Shown here one piece after another: positions 7,932 through 15,568 of a stretch of DNA of 64,000 nt. The notes under the pieces are model-generated. The model ran no database searches and was not told the origin of the DNA. It saw only the letters and a program-made list of their open reading frames with translations. Within the stretch, counting starts at the first letter, position 1, and each line of letters starts with the position of its first letter. This DNA comes from DAOQVR01 sp035341665 (lineage in GTDB: Bacteria; Chloroflexota; Anaerolineae; JAAYZQ01), in the NCBI GenBank assembly GCA_035341665.1, contig DAOQVR010000012.1:1-64000 (forward strand), read 5' to 3'. Both the position numbers and the translations under genes were made by a program.

Positions 7932-7957
7932 TTGTTATGATATATATGCACGGCGCC

Positions 7958-9763
7958 TCAGGCCAGGATCGCCTGCAGCTCCGCCTTGTCGATCGTCTCC
8001 ACGTCGATCAGGCGCTGCGCCAGCGTGTGAAGCCGATCGACGTACTGCCCCAGGATCTCCTTCGCCCGGGCATAGGCGTCGCGCGTGATCCGGCTCACTT
8101 CCTGGTCGATTTCCTCCGCCACCTCGTCGCTGTAGTTCCGCTGCTCCGAGATCTCCCGTCCCAGGAATACCAACTCCTCCCGGTCGCCGAAAGTCAGCGG
8201 GCCCAGCCGCGGGCTCATGCCGTACACGGTGACCATCTTGCGCGCCATCTTGGTGGCACGCTCCAGGTCGTCGGAGGCGCCCGTCCACTTCTCGCCAAAG
8301 ATCATCTCTTCCGACGCCCTCCCGGCCAACATTGCCGCGATCTCGTCCTCGAACTTGTCCTGTGTGTAGAGGTAGCGGTCTTGCTCCGGAAGGCTCAACG
8401 TATACCCCAGGTTCATGCCCCGCGCCACGATCGACACTTTGTGCACCGGGTCGCAGTTGGGCAGATGCGACTCGACAAGCGCGTGCCCCGCCTCGTGGTA
8501 GGCCAACACACGCTTGTCGTCGGGCGTCATAACCTTGCTCTTCCTCTCCGGCCCGGCGATGACGCGCTCGACAGATTCCTCAAGCTCCTCCATGCCGATC
8601 GACGTCCGGTTGCGCCGCGCCGCCAGGATGGCTGCCTCGTTGACCATGTTCTCGATGTCCGCGCCGACAAAGCCGGGCGTCTGCCGCGCCAGCACTTCCA
8701 GGTCGACATCCTTGGCCAGCGGCTTGCCCCGCACGTGCACCCCCAAGATCTCCTTGCGCCCCTTGATGTCGGGCCGGTCCAGCACCACTCGCCGGTCGAA
8801 CCGGCCGGGCCGCAGCAGCGCGGGGTCCAAGATGTCGGGCCGGTTGGTGGCCGCTACCACGATGATGTTCGTGTCGGTGCCAAAACCGTCCATCTCCACC
8901 AAGATCTGGTTCAGCGTCTGCTCCCGCTCGTCGTGCGAGCCGCCCAGTCCTGCGCCGCGGTGTCGCCCTACCGCATCCACTTCGTCCACGAAGATGATGC
9001 ACGGCGACTGCCGCTTCGCCTGCTCAAACAGGTCGCGCACCCGCGCCGCACCTACGCCCACGAACATCTCGACAAACTCCGAGCCCGAGATCGAGAAGAA
9101 GGGCACGCCCGCCTCGCCCGACACGGCCTTCGCCAGCAGGGTCTTGCCCGTTCCCGGTGGGCCCATCAAGATGACGCCCTTCGGGATGCGCGCGCCCAGC
9201 GAGATGAACTTTTGCGGCTCTTTCAGGAACTCGACGACCTCCGACAACTCCTGCTTCGCCTCGTCTACGCCCGCCACGTCGTCGAATGTGATAGTCGGCT
9301 TCTCTCCGGTCACGACGCGTGCACGGCTCTTGCCGAAGGCGATCGCTTGGTTGTTGCTGCCCTGCGCCTGGCGCATCAGGAACAGGAAGAGCACTGCCAC
9401 CAGCACCAGTGGCAGAATGGAGCCGGCCACCGCCAGCACCTGCCCCCACGCGCTCGTCGGCTTGACCTGCAGGTCGACCCCGTCCAGCGCCGTGGCGTCG
9501 ACCCCGAGCGCCTTCAGGGTCTTGGTCAGCTCGGTGCCTGCTTCTTTCCGCGACAACACCTCGCTGCCATCCTTGTAAGTGACCGCCAGGTCGTCGCCGC
9601 TCACCGCGATCGACTTGACCTGCCCGGCACCAATGTCCTGGACGACCTTGGACAGGGCCACCTGTTCCTGGCCCTGCGACATGGGAAAGACCCTCAGCAT
9701 CAGCATGCCGACGATCATCAGGATCAGTACATACACCAGCGCTCCGCGCCAGCTCGTTCTCAC
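7958..9763 (-). CDS. ftsH: ATP-dependent zinc metalloprotease FtsH
   Basis: The 601-residue product has the full FtsH layout: two membrane helices (about 8-25 and 119-141) around an extracytoplasmic segment, an AAA+ module with Walker A GPPGTGKT (about residue 200) and Walker B IIFVDEVDA, the second region of homology (RPDILDPALLRPGRFDRR), and a peptidase domain with the zinc site HEAGH (about 420-424). It degrades damaged or regulatory membrane and soluble proteins as a membrane-bound hexamer. The GTG at 9763 gives the usual length and has GGGAGG 5 nt upstream; longer readings add a non-conserved extension. It has its own promoter (9814-9842). Confidence 0.97.
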   Translation of the reverse strand: MRTSWRGALVYVLILMIVGMLMLRVFPMSQGQEQVALSKVVQDIGAGQVKSIAVSGDDLAVTYKDGSEVLSRKEAGTELTKTLKALGVDATALDGVDLQVKPTSAWGQVLAVAGSILPLVLVAVLFLFLMRQAQGSNNQAIAFGKSRARVVTGEKPTITFDDVAGVDEAKQELSEVVEFLKEPQKFISLGARIPKGVILMGPPGTGKTLLAKAVSGEAGVPFFSISGSEFVEMFVGVGAARVRDLFEQAKRQSPCIIFVDEVDAVGRHRGAGLGGSHDEREQTLNQILVEMDGFGTDTNIIVVAATNRPDILDPALLRPGRFDRRVVLDRPDIKGRKEILGVHVRGKPLAKDVDLEVLARQTPGFVGADIENMVNEAAILAARRNRTSIGMEELEESVERVIAGPERKSKVMTPDDKRVLAYHEAGHALVESHLPNCDPVHKVSIVARGMNLGYTLSLPEQDRYLYTQDKFEDEIAAMLAGRASEEMIFGEKWTGASDDLERATKMARKMVTVYGMSPRLGPLTFGDREELVFLGREISEQRNYSDEVAEEIDQEVSRITRDAYARAKEILGQYVDRLHTLAQRLIDVETIDKAELQAILA

Positions 9764-9813
9764 CACTTGCCTCCCGTCACTGCTCGAAAGCCGCCTTTCA
9801 CTCCCATCGTGAG

Positions 9814-9842
9814 AGTATACCAGCAGACAGGTGCGGGGCCAA
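9814..9842 (-). promoter_or_regulatory. ftsH promoter
   Basis: Minus-strand TTGGCC (9842-9837) and TATACT (9819-9814) with a 17-bp spacer. The predicted start is about 45 nt upstream of the GTG at 9763. Confidence 0.7.
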
Positions 9843-9849
9843 ACGCAGC

Positions 9850-9882
9850 GAGAGCCAGGGGTGGCCCGGCCCCCTGGCTCTC
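9850..9882. repeat. 12-bp inverted repeat upstream of ftsH
   Basis: GAGAGCCAGGGG (9850-9861) and its exact complement (9871-9882) flank a 9-nt loop. There is no T-run on either strand, so an operator or leftover hairpin is more likely than a terminator. Confidence 0.55.
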
Positions 9883-10064
9883 TCAAAAAGGAGGAGAAGA
9901 GATTGTACGAGCATACTTTACCACACTCCCACCTGCACCGCTGGACGCAATCTATACGGTTTCCCTACGTTTTCACGCGGATTGGGGTGCGTGGGACCGC
10001 TGCGACCGCCCATGGCTGGCGGATTCCCCCCGCGCCCTGCGATTGGCGGCCTGCGCGGCAGGCG

Positions 10065-10073
10065 TGGTACAAT
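10065..10073 (+). promoter_or_regulatory. Extended -10 promoter
   Basis: TG at 10065-10066 plus TACAAT at 10068-10073. The best -35 (TTGGCG, 10043-10048) is 19 bp away, which is too far for ideal spacing; the extended -10 could compensate. The leader to the ATG at 10092 would be only about 12 nt. Confidence 0.5.
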
Positions 10074-10091
10074 GCGCGCAGGGGGGATACA

Positions 10092-10700
10092 ATGACTGAA
10101 TCGATTGTTGCGGTCCGCCTGACGCGGAACCTGCGCTACAAGCTGACCTACGTCAAGTTGTTCGAGACCTACCTGGAGTCTGCCTCAGTGCCTGAGGTCG
10201 TCGAGCTCCTGCACACTCTGGTGCAGAGCCAACAGGCGGCGGTGGCCTCTCTTGCGAGCTATCTCCGGCGGCTGGGCCTCCCCACCCAGGACCTGGAGCT
10301 GAACGACAAGCTGCTGGATCAGGCGGCCGGAAGGACCGACGTGAAGGCGCAGCTGCGATTTGTCTGTGACGGATTGCAGCGTGCATCGGAGTGGTACCTG
10401 ACACAGCTCGCCGACAAGCAGATGGCGCAGGACCCCGAGCTGCGCCGCCTGCTCCTCGAGCTCGGCGAAGCCGAGGCAGGCAAGCTCTGGCGCACCCAGG
10501 CCGTCATGGCCCTGCTCCACGTGCCGGCCAAGGGCGGAAAGGAAAGAGAGCCCGAAGTCGAGGTGGTGCCGGAGCCGATGGACCTCGATTCGTGGAGGCC
10601 GCGCCTGATCGATGACTTTGGGCGGCCCGGCTGGGCGGGCGCTGACAGGCCGCAGCAGCGCCGCGGACCCCAGACACGTCCCCGGCGCAAGGATCGATAG
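10092..10700 (+). CDS. Hypothetical helical protein, possibly ferritin-like
   Basis: This 202-residue soluble protein has no family I recognise with certainty. Residues about 5-150 are predicted helical (LRYKLTYVKLFETYLESASV; ELLHTLVQSQQAAVASLASY), a pattern like a four-helix bundle of the DUF2383/ferritin-like type, but no clear metal ligand set is visible. The C-terminal about 45 residues are rich in Pro, Arg and Glu and end basic (RPRRKDR), probably disordered. GGGGGG lies 4 nt before the ATG. It lies 46 bp upstream of the 3-hydroxyacyl-CoA dehydrogenase gene and may be co-transcribed with it. Confidence 0.6.
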   Translation: MTESIVAVRLTRNLRYKLTYVKLFETYLESASVPEVVELLHTLVQSQQAAVASLASYLRRLGLPTQDLELNDKLLDQAAGRTDVKAQLRFVCDGLQRASEWYLTQLADKQMAQDPELRRLLLELGEAEAGKLWRTQAVMALLHVPAKGGKEREPEVEVVPEPMDLDSWRPRLIDDFGRPGWAGADRPQQRRGPQTRPRRKDR

Positions 10701-10746
10701 GCACGCTGCGCCGGGGCGCACCCATAGCGATCTAGGAGGGAGCAGA

Positions 10747-11598
10747 ATGGAGATCAAAAAGGTCGGTGTCGTCGGTTGTGGGCTCATGGGCTCCGGTATT
10801 GCCGAGGTCTCGGCCCGCGCCGGATACGGCGTCGTGGTCCGCGAGGTGAACGAGGACCTGCTGCAGAAAGGCCTGGCGCGAATCCAAAGGTCGCTGTCGA
10901 CGGCGGCCGCCAAGGGCAAGATTGCGCCGGATGAGGCGGCTCAAGCCTGGGAGCGCATCCATGGAACCCTGAACCTGGCCGACTTTTCGGGCTGTGACCT
11001 GGTCGTCGAGGCGGCTGTGGAGAACATGGCCCTCAAGAAAGCGCTCTTCGCCGAGCTGGACGGCATACTCTCTCCCCATGCCATTCTCGCCAGCAACACA
11101 TCCTCGCTCTGCGTGACAGAGATGGCCAGCGTCACGCGGCGCGGCGACCAGGTCCTGGGCATCCACTTCTTCAACCCCGTGCCAGTCATGCCGCTCATCG
11201 AGTTCGTCCGCACAATCCTCACCAGCGACGAAACGATGGCCGCCGCGCGCCAGTTCGGGGCGTCCCTCGGCAAGACTATGGTCACCGCCAAAGACACGCC
11301 CGGCTTCATCGTCAACCGGCTGCTCATTCCCTATCTGCTCGATGCCGTGCGCATCTTTGACGAGGGACTCGCCACCCGCGAGGACATCGACACCGCCATC
11401 AAGTTGGGCCTCAACCACCCTATGGGGCCGCTGACGCTGCTCGATTTTGTCGGCCTGGACACGACTCTCTTCATCGCCGACGCTATGTTCGAGGAGTACA
11501 AGGATCCCAGATACGCCGCGCCGCCTCTGCTGCGGCGTATGGTGCTGGCGGGGCAGGTAGGCCGCAAGTGCGGCAAGGGCTTCTACGACTACCACTAG
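10747..11598 (+). CDS. 3-hydroxyacyl-CoA dehydrogenase (3-hydroxybutyryl-CoA type)
   Basis: The 283-residue enzyme oxidises or reduces the 3-hydroxy/3-keto pair of acyl-CoAs with NAD(P) in beta-oxidation or butyrate-type metabolism. An N-terminal Rossmann fold shows GVVGCGLMGSGIAEV (about residues 7-21), followed by LVVEAAVENMALK and the family signature HFFNPVPVMPLIE with the catalytic His. The C-terminal helical domain contains DTPGFIVNRLLIPYL and ends in GKGFYDYH. Length is normal for the monofunctional enzyme. AGGAGGG lies 5-6 nt before the ATG. The next gene, enoyl-CoA hydratase, starts 12 nt after its stop, so the two probably act on consecutive steps. Confidence 0.94.
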   Translation: MEIKKVGVVGCGLMGSGIAEVSARAGYGVVVREVNEDLLQKGLARIQRSLSTAAAKGKIAPDEAAQAWERIHGTLNLADFSGCDLVVEAAVENMALKKALFAELDGILSPHAILASNTSSLCVTEMASVTRRGDQVLGIHFFNPVPVMPLIEFVRTILTSDETMAAARQFGASLGKTMVTAKDTPGFIVNRLLIPYLLDAVRIFDEGLATREDIDTAIKLGLNHPMGPLTLLDFVGLDTTLFIADAMFEEYKDPRYAAPPLLRRMVLAGQVGRKCGKGFYDYH

Positions 11599-11610
11599 GG
11601 CAGGCAACGC

Positions 11611-12396
11611 ATGGCGTACGAGAACCTGATCGTCGAGCGTGACGGGCCGGTCGTGCGGATTGTCTTCAATCGTCCGCACGTGTTGAACGCCCTTAGCCGC
11701 GCTACAATGTGCGACCTTGATGCCGCCGTTCATGAGGTAGCTGCCGATGCCTCCGCGCGCGTCCTCATCCTGACGGGTGCTGGCAGCAAGGCCTTTGTGG
11801 CCGGCGCGGACATCGGTGAGTTCAACCTCCTGACGTCCGCCTCAGACTCGGCAGCCTTCGCCCGCCGCGGGCAGGCCGTCCTTGCCAGGCTGGAGGCTCT
11901 GCCCAAGCCGGTGATCGCGGCCATCAACGGCTTTGCCCTGGGCGGGGGCTGCGAGTTGGCCCTTGCCTGCGACATCCGTCTCGCGGCCGATACGGCACGC
12001 CTTGGACAACCCGAGATCAACCTGGGCATCATCCCCGGCTACGGAGGGACGCAGCGGCTGGCTCGCCTTGTCGGCGAGGGGTGCGCCAAGTGGCTCTGCA
12101 TGAGCGGCGAGATGGTGGATGCCGCCGAGGCACTGCGCATTGGCTTGGTCGACCGCGTGGTGGCGGCAGCCGACCTGGACCGCGAGGCCTGGGCGATGGC
12201 CGCCAAGCTCGCCTCGAAGGCGCCGTTGGCGCTGGCTCTGGCCAAGCAGGCGATCCACGAAGGGCTGGAAGGCTCGCTAACGGCCGGCCTCGCGCATGAG
12301 GCGGCCCTCTTCGGCCAGGTCTGCGATTCGGAGGATCGCGCCGAGGGCGTGAGCGCTTTCTTGGAGAAGCGCAAAGCAGTCTGGCGAGGCCGGTGA
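11611..12396 (+). CDS. Enoyl-CoA hydratase (crotonase family)
   Basis: The 261-residue protein is a full-length crotonase that hydrates 2-enoyl-CoA to 3-hydroxyacyl-CoA. The oxyanion-hole and active-site segments are present: AFVAGADIGEF, GGGCELALACD with the first catalytic Glu, and LGQPEINLGIIPGYGGTQRL with the second Glu. A C-terminal helical tail (residues about 195-261) is typical of the hexamer-forming domain. It forms a likely operon with the dehydrogenase upstream; its stop codon overlaps the GTG of the ABC ATPase gene by 4 nt, which links fatty-acyl enzymes to the transporter at transcript level. Confidence 0.94.
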   Translation: MAYENLIVERDGPVVRIVFNRPHVLNALSRATMCDLDAAVHEVAADASARVLILTGAGSKAFVAGADIGEFNLLTSASDSAAFARRGQAVLARLEALPKPVIAAINGFALGGGCELALACDIRLAADTARLGQPEINLGIIPGYGGTQRLARLVGEGCAKWLCMSGEMVDAAEALRIGLVDRVVAAADLDREAWAMAAKLASKAPLALALAKQAIHEGLEGSLTAGLAHEAALFGQVCDSEDRAEGVSAFLEKRKAVWRGR

Positions 12397-13283
12397 CCGA
12401 GCCCTGCCTCATCCGTGCGCTGGGCGTCACCAAGCGCTACGGGAACGCCCGGGCGCTCGACCGCCTCTCGCTGCAGGTGCCGGAGGGGAGCGTCTTCGGC
12501 CTGCTGGGACCCAACGGCGCCGGCAAGACAACCTTCTTGCGCCTGGTGATGGGGTTTCTCTTCCCCGAAGAGGGCACGCTTGATCGCTGCGGCCTGCCGC
12601 CCTGCCAGGTCGGCTACGTGCCCGACCGTGCCTTTTACCCGTCCCGCCTGCGCGTGCGGGAGTACCTGTGCCTCGTCGGGCGACTTGCTGGCTTGGGCGG
12701 CGGGGCGCTCCAACGGCGGGTGCAGGACCTGCTCACCGCCTTGGACCTCGAGGGCGCCGCCCGTACGCGGCTGAGTGGCTGCTCGCGCGGCATGCTCCAG
12801 CGTGTGGGCCTTGCGCAGGCGCTGCTCGGCGACCCGCGCATGCTGCTCCTCGATGAGCCAATGCTCGGGCTCGATCCCTCGGGTCAGAAGCTGATGCGGG
12901 CCCGGATCGAGGCCCTTCACCTGTCGGGCAAGACAATCGTGCTCTCCAGCCACAACCTGTCCGACGTCGCCCGTGTTTGCACACACGTGGCGATGCTCAG
13001 GCACGGGCGGCTGGCACGCTCCGGACGGCTGGATGCGCTCCTCCCCCTGCGGCCGGAGGTCTCTATCCAAACAGGCCCCATGCCGGCTGGGCTGCCCTCG
13101 GCCATCCGCAGCCTCGACCCAGGCATCCTCGTCTCCGAGAACCGTATCACACTTGCCGGCGAGGTCGCCGAGCGCAAAACAGATGTCCTGCGCCTCCTCC
13201 TCGGCGCTGGGGTCGACATCCGTGAGCTGATCGAAGCGCGCGCCACCCTCGAGGAGGTCTACCTGGAGGCAACGCAGGGATGA
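12393..13283 (+). CDS. ABC transporter ATP-binding subunit
   Basis: This 296-residue protein is an ABC-2 type (CcmA-like) ATPase: Walker A LLGPNGAGKTTF at about residues 36-46, signature LSGCSRGM (Gly-Gly of LSGGQ altered to Gly-Cys), Walker B MLLLDEPMLGLD, and H-loop SSHNLSDV. The last about 75 residues are the variable C-terminal extension of this subfamily. The GTG start overlaps the upstream stop by 4 nt, and its own stop overlaps the permease ATG by 4 nt. Substrate is unknown; the single permease partner follows directly. Confidence 0.9.
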   Translation: MTEPCLIRALGVTKRYGNARALDRLSLQVPEGSVFGLLGPNGAGKTTFLRLVMGFLFPEEGTLDRCGLPPCQVGYVPDRAFYPSRLRVREYLCLVGRLAGLGGGALQRRVQDLLTALDLEGAARTRLSGCSRGMLQRVGLAQALLGDPRMLLLDEPMLGLDPSGQKLMRARIEALHLSGKTIVLSSHNLSDVARVCTHVAMLRHGRLARSGRLDALLPLRPEVSIQTGPMPAGLPSAIRSLDPGILVSENRITLAGEVAERKTDVLRLLLGAGVDIRELIEARATLEEVYLEATQG

Positions 13284-13999
13284 GCCGCATCTGGGTCCTT
13301 ACAGGGTATCTCGTCCGCGCCCTGTTCGGCTCGCTTGCGGGCGTGGCGCCGCTGGCGGCCGCGGTCACCTTCGGGCTGATCGCCTTCGAGTATGGGATGG
13401 ACCAGGCACAGCTCTTCACCGTCGGTGGCCTCGGCATTGGCGTCATCGGCTTCCTGGCGACGCTGCTCCTGGCCGGCAAGGCTGACCGGGCGGCCTCCTA
13501 CCTCTTGGTGGGGCGGCTGCGCAGCCGCACCGAGCTGCTGGCGGCGATCGGGGCCGGCGGTTGGTGCATCACCTGGGCCCTTGCGCTGGGCATCGTCTCG
13601 GTCAACCTTCTTGCCGGCCGGCTCACTCTCTCCTGGCCCTCGCTCCTCTGGCTTGTGCCCACTTGGTCGGTTCTCTGGCTCCTCACCTCCGCACTGGCCG
13701 TGGCCCTCTCGGGCCTGGTCAGCCGCGGCGCCTCGAACCTGCTGGGATACCTGCTTCTGGTGGTGATCCTGGTCGCCAACGATCGGCAAACAGAGCTGCT
13801 GGAGCGGGGCGCGAGCTGGGCCGTCCGCATTGCGGAGAGGGTGACCTGGCCCGTAGGCGCGCTGCTGGCGGAAGCTTCGGCCGGCGTGCACGGCAGGACC
13901 TACCTGCTCGCGCTGGCGTTGGTGCTCTTCCTGGCGGCCGCCCTCTTTCTGCTCGCCGCCTACCTCTTCCGTGACAAGGACGTGCTGTGGAGCGAGTGA
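13280..13999 (+). CDS. ABC-2 type membrane subunit
   Basis: The 239-residue protein has about six hydrophobic segments (around residues 10-35, 45-65, 86-110, 118-150, 155-170 and 212-233), as expected for an ABC-2 permease, and short charged loops. The ATG overlaps the stop of the ATPase gene by 4 nt. No substrate-specific motif is visible; export of a lipid, drug or peptide is possible. Confidence 0.75.
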   Translation: MSRIWVLTGYLVRALFGSLAGVAPLAAAVTFGLIAFEYGMDQAQLFTVGGLGIGVIGFLATLLLAGKADRAASYLLVGRLRSRTELLAAIGAGGWCITWALALGIVSVNLLAGRLTLSWPSLLWLVPTWSVLWLLTSALAVALSGLVSRGASNLLGYLLLVVILVANDRQTELLERGASWAVRIAERVTWPVGALLAEASAGVHGRTYLLALALVLFLAAALFLLAAYLFRDKDVLWSE

Positions 14000-14838
14000 G
14001 CGGCAGCGATGAGCTGATTTGTGCGGTCGAGGTCGCGCAGAAGGCGGCCCGCCTTCTGCGCGACCTCTTCGAGCGTGAGCACTCTGTCCGAACCAAGAGC
14101 TCCGCCAGCGACCTGGTGACAGAAGCCGACACGGGCTCGGAGGCACTGATCGTAGAGTCGCTCCGCGCTCGCTTCCCCCGAATCCCCATTCTGTCAGAGG
14201 AGGGTCTTGGCGACCTGGCTGCGCTCTCGGAGGATGAGGATGGCGCAGACGGCGCCGTGGCCGGCGCCCCGGCCTCCGGCCTGTGGATCGTGGATCCTTT
14301 GGATGGAACCGTGAACTATGCCCATCGCTATCCCAGTTGGGGAGTCTCCATCTCGCTGGCCGTTGGGGGGCGTGTCCAGGTGGCCGCGACCTGCGATCCC
14401 ATGCGGGGCCAGACCTACTGGGCTGAGCGCGGGCGCGGTGCCTGGTGCGATGGCCGGCGGATGCAGGTGTCCAGGGTGGCGCGCCTGGGTGAGTCGCTGC
14501 TGATGACCGGTTTTCCCTACAGCCGCGAGGCCGGTGAGGACAACAACCTGGTCGAGTTCAGCGCTCTGATGCCCCAGGTGCATGCCGTCCGGCGCGCCGG
14601 CGCGGCGGTCCTCGACATGGCCCATGTGGCCGACGGCCGCCTGGACGGGTACTGGGAAAAGCACCTGCGCCCCTGGGACTGGGCAGCCGGCTGGCTGCTT
14701 GTGGAGGAGGCCGGTGGCACCGTCACCCGGATTGACGGCCTACCCTGGTCGCTTGTCAGCGGCACCCTGGTGGCGAGCAACGGCCTCATTCATGCTGAGC
14801 TGCTGCAGGCACTACAGGCCGCCCACCTGCGCCCGTAG
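13987..14838 (+). CDS. Inositol-monophosphatase-family phosphatase
   Basis: The 283-residue enzyme belongs to the Mg2+-dependent FIG/IMPase superfamily. Visible metal-binding motifs: DLVTEADTGSE (about residue 44), LSEEG (about 75), the signature WIVDPLDGTVNYAHRYP (about residues 98-114), and the C-terminal HLRPWDWAAGWLLVEEAGG with the final metal Asp. Such enzymes dephosphorylate myo-inositol phosphate, sugar phosphates or 3'-phosphoadenosine phosphate; the sequence does not decide which. A GTG at 13987 is used; another GTG at 13996 would give a 4-nt overlap with the permease stop. It is the last gene of the 10.7-14.8 kb operon. Confidence 0.9.
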   Translation: MERVSGSDELICAVEVAQKAARLLRDLFEREHSVRTKSSASDLVTEADTGSEALIVESLRARFPRIPILSEEGLGDLAALSEDEDGADGAVAGAPASGLWIVDPLDGTVNYAHRYPSWGVSISLAVGGRVQVAATCDPMRGQTYWAERGRGAWCDGRRMQVSRVARLGESLLMTGFPYSREAGEDNNLVEFSALMPQVHAVRRAGAAVLDMAHVADGRLDGYWEKHLRPWDWAAGWLLVEEAGGTVTRIDGLPWSLVSGTLVASNGLIHAELLQALQAAHLRP

Positions 14839-14893
14839 CACCGGGTCCGCGCCCGACCCCGGCCGGGTAGTGTAGGGCCTCGTGCCCGACAGA

Positions 14894-14980
14894 ACGCCCA
14901 CAAGGGGCCATACTACCCCGTGGGACGCCCACAAGGGGCCGTACGACCCCGTGGGACGCCCACAAGGAGCTACACTACCC
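14894..14980. repeat. 31-bp tandem stem-loop repeat, 2.8 copies
   Basis: Units start at 14894, 14925 and 14956 and read ACGCCCACAAGGGGCC... with few changes. Each full unit can fold as CCCAC..GGGG..CCCC..GTGGG. The last copy overlaps the stop codon of the Nudix gene (14975-14977). The array lies at the junction of two convergent genes. Confidence 0.8.
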
Positions 14981-15568
14981 CTCCAGGTCCAGGAAACCCT
15001 TCAGGATACGCGCCGTCGCTCCCCAGATCATGTACTTGCCATAATCCCAGAACAACAACTCCACCTGCCTTCCCTCGAACTCGACTTCTTCGATCCGGAG
15101 GTTTGATGGGTCTCGCAGGAACGAGAGCGGGACCTCGATCACTTCTTCGACCTCTGCCGGGTTCAGCAGGCAGGAGTAGGGGTACGGGATCACGCCGACG
15201 ACCGGTGTGATGGCAAAGTGGCTGCTTGTCCACATGTCGTCGAGCAGGCCCAGCACCTGCACCTGCTCGGGCGGCACGCCGATCTCCTCGAAGGTCTCGC
15301 GCAGTGCTGTTGCCAGGATGTCGGCGTCCTCCTGGTCGCATGCCCCGCCCGGGAAAGAGATCTGCCCCCTGTGGTGCTGCACCTCGTTCGTCCTCTGCGT
15401 GACCAGCACGTGCCACTCGCCCTCCTTCTGGAGAAGCGGCACCAGGACCGCGGCGCAGCGATACGACGGGTCGCTGCAGGCGCGGCGGGGTCGGCCGGCG
15501 AGCAGCGAGCGCAGGCGCTCCATGGTGTCGGCGGGCAGCAGCGACGCCTGTCCCATGGGGCTCGTCAC
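14975..15568 (-). CDS. Nudix hydrolase, CoA pyrophosphatase (NudL-type)
   Basis: The 197-residue protein carries the UPF0035 segment GQISFPGG directly before a Nudix box (RETFEEIGV), the combination that marks CoA/acyl-CoA diphosphatases such as NudL and NUDT7, which cleave CoA to phosphopantetheine and 3',5'-ADP. The GTG at 15568 overlaps the stop of the SpoIIE-type gene by 4 nt. It thus sits at the end of the signalling operon that starts at 19514; a role for CoA turnover in that signalling is only inferred. Confidence 0.88.
   Translation of the reverse strand: MTSPMGQASLLPADTMERLRSLLAGRPRRACSDPSYRCAAVLVPLLQKEGEWHVLVTQRTNEVQHHRGQISFPGGACDQEDADILATALRETFEEIGVPPEQVQVLGLLDDMWTSSHFAITPVVGVIPYPYSCLLNPAEVEEVIEVPLSFLRDPSNLRIEEVEFEGRQVELLFWDYGKYMIWGATARILKGFLDLEG

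Larger units (their letters stand above)
9764..10091. other. 328-bp divergent intergenic region
   Basis: It contains the minus-strand ftsH promoter (9814-9842), a perfect hairpin (9850-9882) and the extended -10 promoter (10065-10073) of the plus-strand gene at 10092. No gene is seen in it. Confidence 0.65.

Noticed and set aside
14894..14980. Short direct repeats that could suggest a CRISPR array
   Set aside because: Units are directly adjacent with no spacers, and no cas gene is in the window.
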